This document shows, piece by piece, positions 46,299-57,960 of a stretch of 64,000 nucleotides of DNA. Below the pieces are notes generated by a model. It had not been told where the DNA came from. It did no database searches and worked only from the letters and a program-made list of their open reading frames with translations. Numbering within the stretch: the stretch's first letter is position 1; every line of letters starts with the position of its first letter. The position numbers were made by a program, and so were the translations under genes. The DNA lies in contig CM022373.1 of assembly GCA_011800155.1 (NCBI GenBank), positions 248,001-312,000 on the forward strand, in the 5' to 3' direction. Source of the stretch: Flammulina velutipes. Lineage: Eukaryota; Basidiomycota; Agaricomycetes; Agaricales; Physalacriaceae.

Positions 46299-48755
46299 AT
46301 GCCACCCAAGAAACGTTCAAAACCCGTTGAAGAAAAGGAAAACATCCCAACAAATGTCGGAAGGAAAGCTTCAAATCGCAAACCTGGTAAACAAAAGGAC
46401 ATCAGCAGCCTGGTCGATATGCCGTTAGACATTTGTTTCGAGGTGTGTCTCTATTTTGTGACCATATTCTCATTTCTTAGCACTTCCGCAGATATTCAGG
46501 CTTCTCGCGCCCGTAGACTTGTTGAATCTCGCATGGTCGTCACAAGTGTTTAGGCAGGCGCTGATGAGCCACTCGTCAATCAGCGTATGGAAGCACTGCA
46601 TGGAGAAGGACAATCTACCGGTGCCAGGCGAAGTCATGTCAGAGCCTGCTTGGGCCAATCTTCTCCTTGTGAACCGTTGTCACGTCCGTATTCCCACTTT
46701 GTCATCAATATTGACAGATCGTTTATGTTTAGTAGGTTTGCGTTAAAGCGTTGCGACGTACTATAGACTTCGATCTTGGTATACGAATATGTCCGAAATG
46801 TGCGCCCAAAGGGTATGATACTTTCTCAGTGGTCCGTTTCGTTTCTTATCCTGAAATGTTAGGCTCATAATGGTCGAAGACCTCCCTAAGGAAGACGCCG
46901 AAACGATTGCTCCTTTGCTTCCTACGACTGTGAAGAGTGCGTAGCTTCCCATCTTTTGTCGCTTTGCTGACCATCGCAAAGCTCCGTGGAAACCATTTAT
47001 CGGAAAACAAGTAGTCTATCGCCCGCATTTTGAAGATGTCAAGGCTCGATACTTCAACCTTCGCACTGTTGAGGAGAGAAAGGCATACGAAGAACAACGG
47101 CGAGACCACATTATCGCATACACCAAAGTAAACAGATCTACTCTCAGTGCTTCTGTTTTTCTTACTATAATCGTTTTAGTTGATGGAAGATGGAAAGCGT
47201 TGGCATATTGCAATGACTAACAGTCATGTACAGGAACTGGATTCTATCAAGATAGAGCGCAAAGCCGCGTAAGTCATCATTGGTTCAAGGGTCTTCTCGA
47301 AATTCTGACTGCTATTAGAATTTATGAGAGGCTCGCGGAGGAAGGGTTTGATTCCGAACTAGACGATTCTGACTGCGAAGACGCGCTGGAAAACCATCAC
47401 TTCGTCAGAGAACTCAAACCGCTGACTGAACGAGGTAATTATTTTTCACGAGATCTGTGCATCATCGTTAACTTCACCATCAGCATGGAACGGACATCGC
47501 GACTCCATGGTGATGTTCATGCTTGAGCTTCGTCGAAAACGCCTTGATGCTGAACGCGAGGAGAATCGACGGTGGCGCCGACACGTGGCAATATCTGCTT
47601 TGCGCGCTTTCAAAGGCACTCCGCTATTCCTAAACATGAACGCCACGAAGAAAGACTTGGTCATTAATTTGGGCCCAGGAGCTCCGGATTGGCTTCAATT
47701 CCCGGTCGTCAAGAAGTATATCGAGGAGGACGAAGAAGAGGAATCGCCGTTACACAATTCCATCAACGAGATAATGGATGACCTTCTTTCGTGGATCAAT
47801 TCCGTCCACCTCGCGTTGTTAATACGCTATAGTGGAGGCTGGCCCGATGAGAGACGGCCGGAGAGCGTTTGTCTGGCATCTCGAGGGGCGGTCTGTCATC
47901 ATTGCGATGCCGTGCTATTCTATCCGGAGGTTCTGTTCCACCCATGTAATACGACGAAGGATGTATGGGGCTTGGAAGACAGCCCATATGATTCGGATGA
48001 CGAGGAAGCTGAAGAAATATTTGACCTTCGCAACTATGGGGCTGACTACGTCCGGAAACCATGGTCTGCAGAGGACATCGGGATCAACAAACGTCTAAAA
48101 GTTATGATCGAGCAGGTTATCACGTTTATGGGGTTGGATCCTGCGACGGCTCTACCACAGGACCTGGACAAGAAGGACGTCTACCTGGAATGCATTGACT
48201 GTGAACACACCACGCCCTTGGCTCCGAGGAAGGAGGCTCGTCGGGACAAGTTGGGCTGTTACCTTATGTCCAGGAACAATACCATTCCAAAGACGCGGTC
48301 CTCCAAGCCGAAGCTCTATCTTTTTGGATGGCGGAAATTCGTAAGTCGTTTGTTCGTATAGTTGATTTTCACCGTCTTACGTCGGTTCAGGTGGCACACA
48401 TGTATCAGAAGTTGTTCGACTTCGAGGGAGAGCTAGAGCTCGGCGTCAACGTAAAAGTCTGGAAGGCCAGCGATATCAAGAAGACTAGGATCCTCGCGGA
48501 GTTGAAGGACGAAGAGGAGTGGTCTTGCACCCATTGTCGGGACACCGCAATTGAGCAGCTTCCCATGAATCAACTTCGGCGAAATATCCATCTCGACGTA
48601 TGGTAAGCTATCGCGTTGCTTTTACTTTGAGTTACCTTCTAATATATCGTAGGCATCAAGTGTCGGTCGCAAACCAAACTGAAGGCACGGATTACTATCA
48701 AAATCCAGGACGCGCTTCTGAAATTGCGAGGACAAGCCTTATCCTAAAGAAATGA
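46299..48755 (+). CDS. F-box protein with CxxC zinc-binding pairs
   Basis: Ten exons (46299-46442, 46492-46683, 46736-46812, 46863-46936, 46982-47127, 47180-47268, 47319-47434, 47484-48340, 48391-48602, 48653-48755) sum to 2010 nt, 669 residues. A basic N-terminus (PPKKRSKPVEEK) precedes the F-box: ISSLVDMPLDICFEIFRLLA, then PVDLLNLAWSSQVFRQALMS. Just after come two Cys pairs, RCHVC and ICPKC, separated by about 20 residues, the arrangement of a small zinc ribbon found in many mushroom F-box proteins; the first pair is reconstituted across an intron. A long helical basic region follows (MLELRRKRLDAEREENRRWR), then another CHHC and, near the end, CTHC. It is a probable SCF substrate receptor; the target is unknown. 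Confidence 0.85.
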
Positions 48756-49048
48756 GTGCCATTGAGCGCCATTTGCACAAGATCCAATAATGTAGTCTTA
48801 CCCACCATCTATATCTTCTATACTACCGATATCTGACTAACCAAATCACAGACCATTCGTCGTTCTCCTGATGTAAACGTACCATATTGTTTAATCTAAA
48901 TCTACCTACTTTTTACGATGCATCCCGGGCTAGCATACACGTCTGCCAGTGGCAAGGTCAGTCAAGATTGATATGTGGCGCACAATGGGGCGGGGATTTA
49001 CTTTTCGCTGGTACGAGAGGCGACGAAGAGGAGAAAATCTTATAATTA

Positions 49049-49975
49049 TTATGTATTGAAATGTAGAACATCATAACCATCTCCGTACGCTGCATCCCAG
49101 TCAAAGGTACTATTACGATTCTCGTGCCCGAATGCCTCAATCAACGGGACGGCCTCCTTTTCGCCATTGACGACAGGTTTAGCCTCCTCTCTCGTTTTAC
49201 CAGTCGCACCCTGGCCCCATATCTGTTTCGAATCGCTCGTCAGAAACGTCCCGATCCACCTAAAAGTCAGACTAATCCTCTCTCCCCTTTCCTTGCTGTC
49301 CTTTATACGCTCAGGCCTGTTATCAGTGTGTATACCATGCACCCAGATGCGATTACTCTTCAATCCAAGAACAAACATGCTGTTATCGGGTAACGGGACT
49401 CTCTGGGCCTGCTTGGGTCCAGCATCGCGTTTGGTTCGAAGGAACATTGTACGCTGAGCACCAAGAGACACGTTCACGATAGAAGAGTCGCGAACGACGT
49501 CGATTGTCTTGTCAGAATGCTCGGAGATGTAGTCTGCGCCGGAACGGTAGTGTTGTATTAGAACGTGGTTAACGGGATGCTGGAGGTGAGCGGAGACACG
49601 CTGCGCAATGAGAGCGACTGTAGGCGTGAAAGGACGAAGACTGGGAGACTTGTCGGCAGGATGTCTGTAGAGAGGAATGCTGCCGTCTGCCTCGATCGCA
49701 CCTTGAACAGCGACACGTCGAGGAACTTCACCGCCTGTGATGAGGACGTTAGATAATGGTTGATATAACAATAGCTGGGAATGCTTTCCTCGATGGTGCA
49801 TGGTTTCCCATTGTACTTCTTCCTTCAGTCGTTCGAGAGCTGACTCTGCCAGTTCGGGGGGGAGCAAATTCTCAACGAGGGATGTGTCGCCTTCCGCGAT
49901 AATGTCTCCAACGCCAAGTGTAGGACTCGACGATTGTCCTTTGTGTGGTAAAGGTGCAGTTGTTTGTTGTGACAT
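49049..49975 (-). CDS. AlkB-like 2-oxoglutarate/Fe(II) dioxygenase
   Basis: Single exon, 308 residues. Oxidative demethylase of alkylated nucleic acids (ALKBH2/3-type). The double-stranded beta-helix core has NHVLIQHYRSGADYISEHSD with the iron ligands H153 and D155, NRIWVHGIHTDNRP with the distal His (H213 in WVH), and GERISLTFRWIG with the 2-oxoglutarate-binding Arg. Upstream, LLLYQPLSNVLITGGEVPRR-type segments match the nucleotide-recognition part. About 35 N-terminal residues are disordered. The ATG at 49975 is the first in frame. It could repair DNA or modify RNA; sequence alone does not decide. Confidence 0.9.
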   Translation of the reverse strand: MSQQTTAPLPHKGQSSSPTLGVGDIIAEGDTSLVENLLPPELAESALERLKEEVQWETMHHRGKHSQLLLYQPLSNVLITGGEVPRRVAVQGAIEADGSIPLYRHPADKSPSLRPFTPTVALIAQRVSAHLQHPVNHVLIQHYRSGADYISEHSDKTIDVVRDSSIVNVSLGAQRTMFLRTKRDAGPKQAQRVPLPDNSMFVLGLKSNRIWVHGIHTDNRPERIKDSKERGERISLTFRWIGTFLTSDSKQIWGQGATGKTREEAKPVVNGEKEAVPLIEAFGHENRNSTFDWDAAYGDGYDVLHFNT

Positions 49976-50309
49976 GGTGGTTCAAGTTGAAGAGTTGCTT
50001 ATGAGTCATTTTGATCGAGTGCCACTGACCTTCCTTCTAGCCACATTCTAGAGCAAACTCGATCTGTGGCGCGCTGTTGGTGAGCGCCTGTACTTGCCAA
50101 CCAACATAACCTACTGTCTGGCGATGACTCTTACCTTAGCCCTTCGAGGCTGTCCGGGCACTTCGTGTTTTAACTATTTGTCGAGCTTTCTGCGCTGCAT
50201 ATTCAGTTACACCCTTCGTCAAGGTCTGCTCGAATCGCTGTCCAGTTGGCTGTGGCGAACTCCTTTCCTCTCAGTCGTCCAGCTCTCGACGTCTCACTAA
50301 TCCCTCCAC

Positions 50310-50990
50310 ATGGTGGTGGTCGGATCGGCAGTATCTCTTCTTGGTCTCATCCAGGCTACCGCACAAGTCATTGCCTACTTTAGAGCTGTTGCCGACGCCC
50401 AGGCCAGACGTAGAGCTAATGCTCCACTACGGCGTCCATCTGAAGATGATCTTCATAAGTCAGAAGGACATGTTGGATTGTCATGGACATCAGTGGTCGA
50501 TAACCTATCACTGCTTATATGCTCTTCGTTGGTTAGGGACACCCAACGGACGCTGGAGCCTGTCATCAAGAAGCTGGGCCCCAGGACGGAACGGAATATC
50601 ATGAAACGAGCGCTGTGGTGGCCGTTCATTAGGGCAGATGCTAATAGGAACGAAAACGTTGGAAAGGCTTACATCCTTGGCTGGAATCGCACTTCAAATA
50701 GACACCACGTATGGCACGAGTTTCTTGGTGTATAATGCTAACTAACTTTTCTTAGGAAACTAATATTGGAAGCAAAGGATAAACAGGAGCTTCTTGTATC
50801 CCACGCAGATATAGACTTTCCCAGTCTGCGCAAGTATACGCCACAACCCTTTCGCGATGTCCTCTCGGGCTTATCACCTACATTGAGACGTCCCAACTCC
50901 CCAGTGCCATACATGCTGATTGTCATCTTCCTTGTAGCGTTACATCGGAACTACAGAGGAAGACGCACCGACAACCATTGAACTGCATCC
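50310..50990 (+). pseudogene. Relic of an NLR/STAND N-terminal domain
   Basis: From ATG 50310, VVVGSAVSLLGLIQATAQVI then AYFRAVADAQA resembles the N-terminal helical domain of mushroom NACHT/STAND proteins. Downstream, TLEPVIKKLGPRTERNIMKR and ALWWPF match its usual leu-Lys-Pro...WPF stretch. The expected motif LGTPNG, which precedes this in the family, is present (about 50535-50552) but in another reading frame. The domain is therefore broken by at least one frameshift, and no NACHT or repeat domain follows in the next 2 kb. A final piece, LILEAKDKQELLVSHADIDF (about 50766 on), continues the degraded protein. A remnant is more likely than a short functional gene. Exact edges are approximate. 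Confidence 0.6.
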
Positions 50991-51628
50991 ATCTACGTTC
51001 AAGAGTCTGAACGCCTGTCGACTCGAGAATTTCGGACACCCATTCTAATGTAAATATGGCCAGCGACAATGCAGCAACCCTCATGCGAAGTGGTTGTTCG
51101 GACCACACGGTTCCTTTACGCGCCACTCAACCTTGTATAAGCCTATTGTTGGATGTCCATGTCGCTACTAGCCTTGCGTAAGAAGAATAGACCTTCAGGG
51201 CCAGTCCGTACGTTCTGCTGAAGTAGTATCATCGATGTAATGATTCAATTCATATCAGATTCGTCTCTGGATGTTCATTCAAAAATCCTACATCTCTTCA
51301 TGGCTCGAGGGAGTTGAGGACTCGCGTACATTACTAATACACCCTTCTTGATGCCTCCATGCGTGGGGACTCGTTTCTTGCCAGTGTACTCGAACCTCGA
51401 GGGTCTGAGAACTCGGAGATTCAGTCGGCGATTAGCAACATGTATATCTGTCATTCTGACGTCTGCAATTCCGCAGCGCGTCCAAATGTGTCGCACCACC
51501 ATGCCTCGCATATCAGAAAAGTGGGGTAGCAGCAACGTTGTAGATGACACGAGTACGTGCATGCCTAACGATATGGGGTTGGCTCGGAGTCACGAATTGT
51601 CTGGTGTACAACTGCGATGGCCTTTTTA

Positions 51629-51685
51629 GGACTATAGGTACCGCAAAGGCTGTTAAGATCCTCGTGTTAAACACGAGTTCCGTCA
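51629..51685. repeat. Diverged direct repeat, copy 1, with hairpin
   Basis: Begins GGACTATAGGTACCGCAA and continues GCTGTTAAGATCCTCGTGT. It then forms a perfect inverted repeat CTCGTGT-TAA-ACACGAG (51661-51677). Matches the copy at 52622-52675. Confidence 0.6.
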
Positions 51686-52621
51686 ACATTATCCCCGCGG
51701 GTTGAATTTTTTTCGTTTTGGGCCAAACTGTTGAGCTTCGAACCCATTCGCGCATGCATAGAAGCGATGGAACAATATCAATCTATCAAATATCAAGGGA
51801 CTGCGTCAAAACATGCGAGTAGCTAACAGCTTTCTTTGCAACAAGTAAGTTCCGTCGGAAGTTCCCGAGAAAATTGTGGCGTTCAACTAATTGGGCTGAT
51901 CGAGGCCGTGCTCTACATTCTTCGGAGACGTTCGTATGTCGTAAGAACAAGATCAATGTCAATTTTCGAAGCCAAAAGATCAGCGCTAACTATGACATGT
52001 GCTTCCTTTGAGCCACTCCGGAGGAGCAGGGAAAGCTGCAACCTCGTCCCCCCAAGAACGAAGACAAACGGGGATCACAGAAAATAAAGAAGAAGCAGGT
52101 TCACTTCTACCGAGTACAAACCAGAGATTTACTGAGCCAGCTCAGCATCATCGTTTTGTTCTACACAATAGTCACTGGTGGTTCGGATAGAATTAATTGG
52201 GACGTTCTGTACCATTATGCAGGCTTACACCTGGGAAATTTCTTCAATGCTATACACACAAGCGCTCGCATTTTTTAAACTGTACCGCTCATCCGTCCTG
52301 AAGCACGGACTCGTGGCGCCGCCACGCTAATTATTCCCCAAATTGACGTTGCGTATGAGGCCTAAGGGCTTAGATGATTAAAGTTCGGACAAGTAGAGAC
52401 CGTTATATTAAAGATTACACGGCCTATGCAGGTCATGGTGGCGTAATAAATCATTTTCATTCCGTCAACTGTGCATGTTGATCAGCGTATAGGTCAGTGT
52501 ACAGTCGACGCGGTAGCTATAGCATTTGAAGCTACTAAATTTAGATAGTGCATGGTCGCGGTGGAGGGAGGGCACGATTAACTTGAGGTAATGAATCATT
52601 GGCAGGCAGATCCCAAGTAAC

Positions 52622-52675
52622 GGACTAAAGAATCCGCAAGTGCTGTTAAGAGCCTCGTGTGCGGATTGAGTTCAG
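52622..52675. repeat. Diverged direct repeat, copy 2
   Basis: Begins GGACTAAAGAATCCGCAA and continues GCTGTTAAGAGCCTCGTGT, then diverges from the copy at 51629-51685; the hairpin is lost. Confidence 0.55.
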
Positions 52676-53168
52676 TTTCATCGTATCCCTTTCGCCGCAT
52701 GTCTCTTCCCGTACGCTTTTTCTCACAGTGTCACGCTTGACCACATTCTAGCGCTCACTACTAGCGTGGGCTCATGGTTGAGGAGGAGTACTCGGCGAGT
52801 CACCATACCTTAGGAATTACAACAATATTAGCTCCTAAATACCTTTCATCCTGAGCTATTCTCTACTTTGTCGCAAGTTCAATGCGGCGTCCAATTGATT
52901 GGCATTCTGGTTGTGCTGAATTCGGAACCGTAGAAGAGCACATTCCCACACGTCTAGTCATCAAACCTTGCGGGGCGACAGATCCTTCATCGGATGGCAA
53001 TGAGGAAAGGAACAAACAAACAACTCTGGGTTACCTGGACGTCTGGGACGTCAAAGAACCAAGTCGTGTCTTCCACGGCCAGGAAAGTGTACCTCGCAGT
53101 CCAAAATCAGTCACGCCTCGAACGTAGCAAATTTCCGATTGAATTTGAATCAAACCACTGCAACTGCA

Positions 53169-54370
53169 TCAATATCCCGAATAGTGCTCCCGAAGAACGG
53201 GTTCATCTAGCCATCCGCGTCCTTTCTCTTCAACAAGAACCCGAATCGCATCGATTACCGTATGCGCGTCGGGTCGTTCTTTTGGATCATCATGGACGAG
53301 CGGGTAGAAGAGCGCAAGTAGGTCATCGATGTTGGTATAGCCCTACAATTGCATCAGTGTGGCATTTCCGCAAGAAATGATGCATACATAGAACACCAAA
53401 GAGAATGCGTGTCCCAGGTTATAGAGATCTAATGCAAAAGGATCCACCAATTCGCCCTGGTACAACTCTGGCGAAGATCTTAGTGATGATTGAACATGCA
53501 GTGGGTCAATTCGCGCATCACGCCCGTCCGGAAAATGCCTCGCACTGCTGTAAGAAATAACATAGTAGGACACCGGCATCACTTCGTGGCGCGGGCGATA
53601 TTTGAGTGTGCGACCGGGTCCCGAACCATCGACTGTGTCATCACGGGCAAAGTGAAAACCTTCGTAGCAAACTTTTGATGCATCCATCATCATCCTGAAG
53701 GATGAAATGTCACTAGAGAATGTGTGAGGTAGCATGCGAAGGACATCTTGGAAACGGCGTACCCGTGGACAATGTTAAAACTATGCATGAACGCAATGGA
53801 CTGAAATTCCGTGAAGATCAGATGGTGATACGGGTAGACAGACCCACCTCGATAATCTGACAGATCGCCTCGACAATTTCTCCTCGTGTTTCGAAACGTA
53901 GATAGCTGAAAGATAAAAGCTTCGGCATAACTAGTAACACTGTGTTATCCGATCCTGGGAGGGAAAGGACGTCAAGAAGGGGAACTGTATGGTTTGCACT
54001 GCATTGGAGCTGTGGGCTGTTGAGTTTCTTCAACATGAGGTATTCAGCTTTATCCGTGTTCGCCTTTCGCAGTACAACTTGAGCACTGTCCGAGAGACGG
54101 GTAGCGTCTATAATGAAGTGAACTAGAGTCTGTTGAGTAAATGTGAGCGCTAGTCGAACACACAAAGAATGCACGCATACGTACATCAGCCACATGTGCG
54201 TCTTCGAATATTTCAACAGGTTCAGGTCGTTTAGAACCGTCTGGTAAGATCCAGGATGGTTTCCACTCAGGCCTGTATCGTGGCCGCAGAAGGAATCCTT
54301 TTCCCAGCAGGTACGTATAGTTCTCTGCCCAGAAAAGCTCCGTGTCCAGTAACTTCTCAGAGACCGGCAT
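53169..54370 (-). CDS. Kinase-like protein with degraded catalytic motifs (paralogue 1)
   Basis: Five exons (54370-54185, 54129-53848, 53800-53763, 53712-53388, 53342-53169) sum to 1005 nt, 334 residues. N-terminal FWAENYTYLLGKGFLLRPRY then RPEWKPSWILPDGSKRPE is typical of a kinase-like family expanded in mushroom fungi. VVLRKANTDKAEYLMLKKLN is the beta-3 region and LLVMPKLLSF the hinge. The catalytic loop reads HGDISSFRMMMD: the Asp is kept, but Arg stands where active kinases have Asn. The metal-binding DFG position reads VISYSSARHF, so Asp is lost. By these motifs it should be a pseudokinase. The reading frame is fully open. Paralogue 2 at 59680-60893 has identical exon lengths except for 3 nt in exon 1. 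Confidence 0.78.
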
Positions 54371-54634
54371 GTTTCAATACTGGGAGAGCAAGTTAATGTG
54401 ACGGTGACATCCGTGACCAGTAACTGATCAGTAAGGATCAGTAGATCTTCAAATCATCATCACGGAGCCAATAATAAACCAAATGAGCTTAAGCTGAACC
54501 AACCCAGGCGCAGAATGCCTTGATGAGTGGACCGTGGACATGAGGCTGTGGAATCTGGAGGTGCTGTAGAATTTAGTGTCATCCTGCCTATAAAAGCCTT
54601 CGAGGTCAACGTAAGTTCTTCATCCCCTCTCTAA

Positions 54635-56612
54635 ATGTCTGACCAGAATCCTCCATCGCTCAACGACCTTCTTAAACTGCAGCAGGAAGTTAATGGCCTG
54701 TTCGAATTCATCGATCCTCTGTCCGCCTCCTACAGTTTATTTATCGCGTCTGTGATATATACAGCTTTTTTTATCCATTTACTCACTCAATCTCAGATAT
54801 CGAACAGACATCGCCCGTGCCATTAATCCTAGGAACGACAGTGAAAGAGCTACTCGTATCGATTACGAAATATGGTCTCGATACGCCAGAAATGCCAGAG
54901 AGGTACGTGTATCCACATTTTGTATTGCCCTTTTTGTTCCTAATCGTCGTTCATTACAGACGGCGCGCCAGAGCGAAGTGAAGACCCGCCAGCCCGAGCC
55001 TGAGCCCGAGCCTGAGCCTGAGCCCAACCAGGCTTACACGCCACAGCAGTACGTTGTTCGACTCACCCGTCGTTGCGTTTCTCACAAATAATTCTATAGT
55101 ATCATTCCCCTAGACGTTATGGAGTACGTTGCTGCCACTGAGCTCGATGGATTCCGATACTGACATGAATGTTAGTCTCATGGCCCCACCTGTCCCTGCC
55201 GAGTCGAGTTCGAGGTCTGTAATTTCTTCATTCAAGAATTAAGTACTGAGGTCTATTTCTCCAGCGCTGCCGCTACCAATCCTGCTGTCCCGGAGCCTCA
55301 GATTGAAGATCAAGTCAGTCAATTCAGCGTAAGGCAGCATCAGAGCCACACTCGTAACGCTTCTACATCTACCTTCGGAACCCCCAAGGATCCTAGCAAA
55401 GAGTACGCCAGTCATTTCCTTGTTTACTTGTTTCCTTGCTAACCGTTGACGATTAGATACTATAGTATGACAGGCAGTACACGCAAACACAATCCCCAGG
55501 GCTTGACGAGCTTCCAACGGTCGAACGAAGCTGCCGACGAACACACTTACCAACATATCACTCAAGAAAGCGGACGCAATACTGCTACCCAGTACGCTCT
55601 TCGCTTGGTTTGTGCCCATATCAATATTGACTGTCTACCGATAGGCGCCAAGGAACGATGCCCCCTCTGCGTCAAGTCATGTCGCTCCAGGTAAAGTCCA
55701 GCGCTCTGCCTCTTCTGAGACTCCCCAGTCGGGCAAAGGAGGCGCTCAACACATCACGAGCCAGTACGTTCTTTCTTGGTTTTAACCTAGCGATGATAAT
55801 TTTCATGATGATGTATATTTAGGCATCAGACATTCCCGCCCAACAACCCTCCTAGTCACATCAAGCGCTCCGCCTCTTCCGGAACTCCCCAGTCGGTCCA
55901 GGGATTCGGCGAATACACCACCAGCCACCACACCAATAGCGGGAACTTGAGCCACAACGCCCGTACTAGCGTGCAGCCCCCTACGGGCCAGTACGTTCTC
56001 TCTCTCTCGCGATATATTCATAATTTAATCCTTTTACTAGTCCTCAAGCCATGCCCAGATCCCATTCCAGTCACACGACAGCGCACCCGAGTTCATTCCA
56101 TCAAGCGCAAGTCCACGGTGCTCCTCAGAGTCACGGTGGGTACTCATCTGGCCCAGCGCCTCAGGCCCATGGATACATGCCGGGGCAGTATGTCTATTTC
56201 CTTTCGCGATTCATTTGATCACTCTTACAATCCACTCTAGACATCAAGCTATGTCCGGATCCCACATGAATGTACCTTCGTCAAACTATGCTTCCTACGG
56301 AGATCCTATGGTTCGTCAAAGCTCTCAAGGAGGGAATGTTCCACCAGCCTAGTACGTCTCTCTGTCTTTGTCTTGATGTGCTTAGTACGATCCGCATATA
56401 GCCAGCAGCAATATGCTCAACAGGCGTCTGCTTCCGTTATGCCAACTGGCAGCTCCAGTTCGAATTCAGGGTCTGGTTCTCGATTTAATTGCCCACCTGG
56501 AATAGGGCCTATTAATGGAGCGTATTTCGACGATTTCGGCAGGGAAGTCTACCGAGATGACCATGACGTGTGGAGATACGTGTTTGGCAGACAGAGGTGG
56601 GTGCCCAAGTAG
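54635..56612 (+). CDS. Gln/Ser/Pro/His-rich protein made of serial symmetric phase-2 exons
   Basis: Twelve exons: 54635-54734, 54808-54902, 54960-55048, 55100-55123, 55176-55214, 55265-55402, 55457-55591, 55653-55763, 55823-55990, 56041-56187, 56241-56351, 56402-56612. They total 1368 nt, 455 residues. The N-terminus is helical (PPSLNDLLKLQQEVNGLFEF; RNDSERATRIDYEIWSRYAR). Exon 3 holds a (Pro-Glu)n run. Introns 3-11 are all phase 2, so exons 4-11 have lengths divisible by three; most donors read CA or GA followed by GTACGT/GTACGC. Exons repeat motifs at matching places: HQTFPPNNPPSH, PQAMPRSHSSH, HQAMSGSHMN; and QRSASSETPQS against KRSASSGTPQS. The C-terminus YFDDFGREVYRDDHDVWRYV is compact and aromatic. 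No family recognised; intrinsic disorder predicted. Confidence 0.7.
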
Positions 56613-57689
56613 TACAAATGGTCTTTTTTGAATCAGTAATTCTTTTCTCGTTACCTATGCAAACCTTCTTTACAATAGTGTTGTTACTCCAAATGAATTG
56701 CGATGATTATATTTACATCGAGTAGGAATGGGAGGGCCGAGCAAAATTCGGACCGCTACACATGGAATCAAGGACCCACATGGACCAATAGAGAGAAACA
56801 TGAAACATTACCTTGCTTGTCAAGGTCCTTCATTTTTAGGTTCGGGACAAGCCGCCTTGATGCTAGACCCTTGGGAAGACAAGCTCTCTTGTCCTTATTT
56901 ACCACGCGTTCGCCATTGCATCTCCAGGAAACTCTGCTTCATCCAAATTCAATGTCATCCTGTCACTCAGGAGCATGTAGCTAACCATATATATAATAAT
57001 ATGACTGGGGGGTATGGCCGCAAGCGGCGAGGGCCAAACCTTTTTATAACTTCTAGCTATAGTACAAACATCTACATGTTTTCTAATTATCGAATGTACA
57101 ACAAGTAAATAAATTTCATCTCAATTTAAATAGAGAACACCCAACCATCTGGTCCGAGGACTGTTGACAGTGCATGCACATTTCTTGCCTATTGACAGAC
57201 TTCCTTACAAATGACCCTCCCGTGATATGTGATATCTCACGTTAGCGGTTGCTGAGTTTTTATATTGAACGGTTCAGTAATTGCTACTGACCTCGCCTCT
57301 CCCAGAACCATATGCATACGCAAACACGATGGATTATGTTGCGCCAGCGCTGTATTTCACTACCCTGTGAAAACTACTTGCTACAAACAAGTTGATTCCT
57401 GGGATGCGGTCGACACAGGAAGAAGGCCAGTCATACGGCGCAGGAAATGATAAATAGAGCAAAGATTGACGAATATACAGCATTGATATCCTATAGCTTA
57501 GATGTCTTGAAAGGTGGAGCACTGGAGGAGAAAAACAATGAGCAGTGAGTTGAATATAAGTCGAGATGTTCTTATTGATACTTGTCAAAGAATACAAAAG
57601 TGTCATACATCACGGTGGAGGTTGAGACGGACGCACATCGTTTGGATACTTGAGTCTTGAGGTATCAAATTCAACATGTGGGAGACGTC

Positions 57690-57960
57690 GGCTAGTTCAC
57701 AGCATCAATTGCTTCAATGCGTCCAGTAATCTCATTGGAAATCTGTGTTCGCATTTATGCACATCAAAGTTGACAATGAGGGATTTCTTCCATTTGACGT
57801 CAAATAGAATGTGCCGCATGTGCGCCTCATGCGTCATTTGTCCGTGAAGGACATTTCTATCGTGTAGCTTTGCAAATGTCTCGGCAACGGGGAGTCTATC
57901 AAATGATGAGGCTCGATGCCACGCAAAATTGTGTCAACGCACTTGTTCTCTGGGGTATCG
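57690..57960 (-). pseudogene. Relic of a kinase-like C-lobe (tentative)
   Basis: One minus-strand frame reads AETFAKLHDRNVLHGQMTHE, then MRHILFDVKWKKSLIVNFDV and HKCEHRF. This resembles the helix-E/catalytic-loop/activation-loop stretch of mushroom kinase-like proteins, with HGQ instead of HGD and NFD instead of DFG/DFD. The frame is closed upstream by a stop and downstream after MRLLDALKQLML. No N-lobe was found. Most likely a fragment; confidence is limited because the match rests on a short stretch. Confidence 0.35.

Larger units (their letters stand above)
50991..53168. other. 2.2-kb gene-poor region with diverged short repeats
   Basis: No convincing gene on either strand. Contains a diverged direct repeat about 1 kb apart (51629-51685 and 52622-52675), one copy with a perfect hairpin. 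Frames such as 51836-52087 and 52882-53127 lack any recognisable domain. Likely decayed mobile or NLR-associated sequence. Confidence 0.45.
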
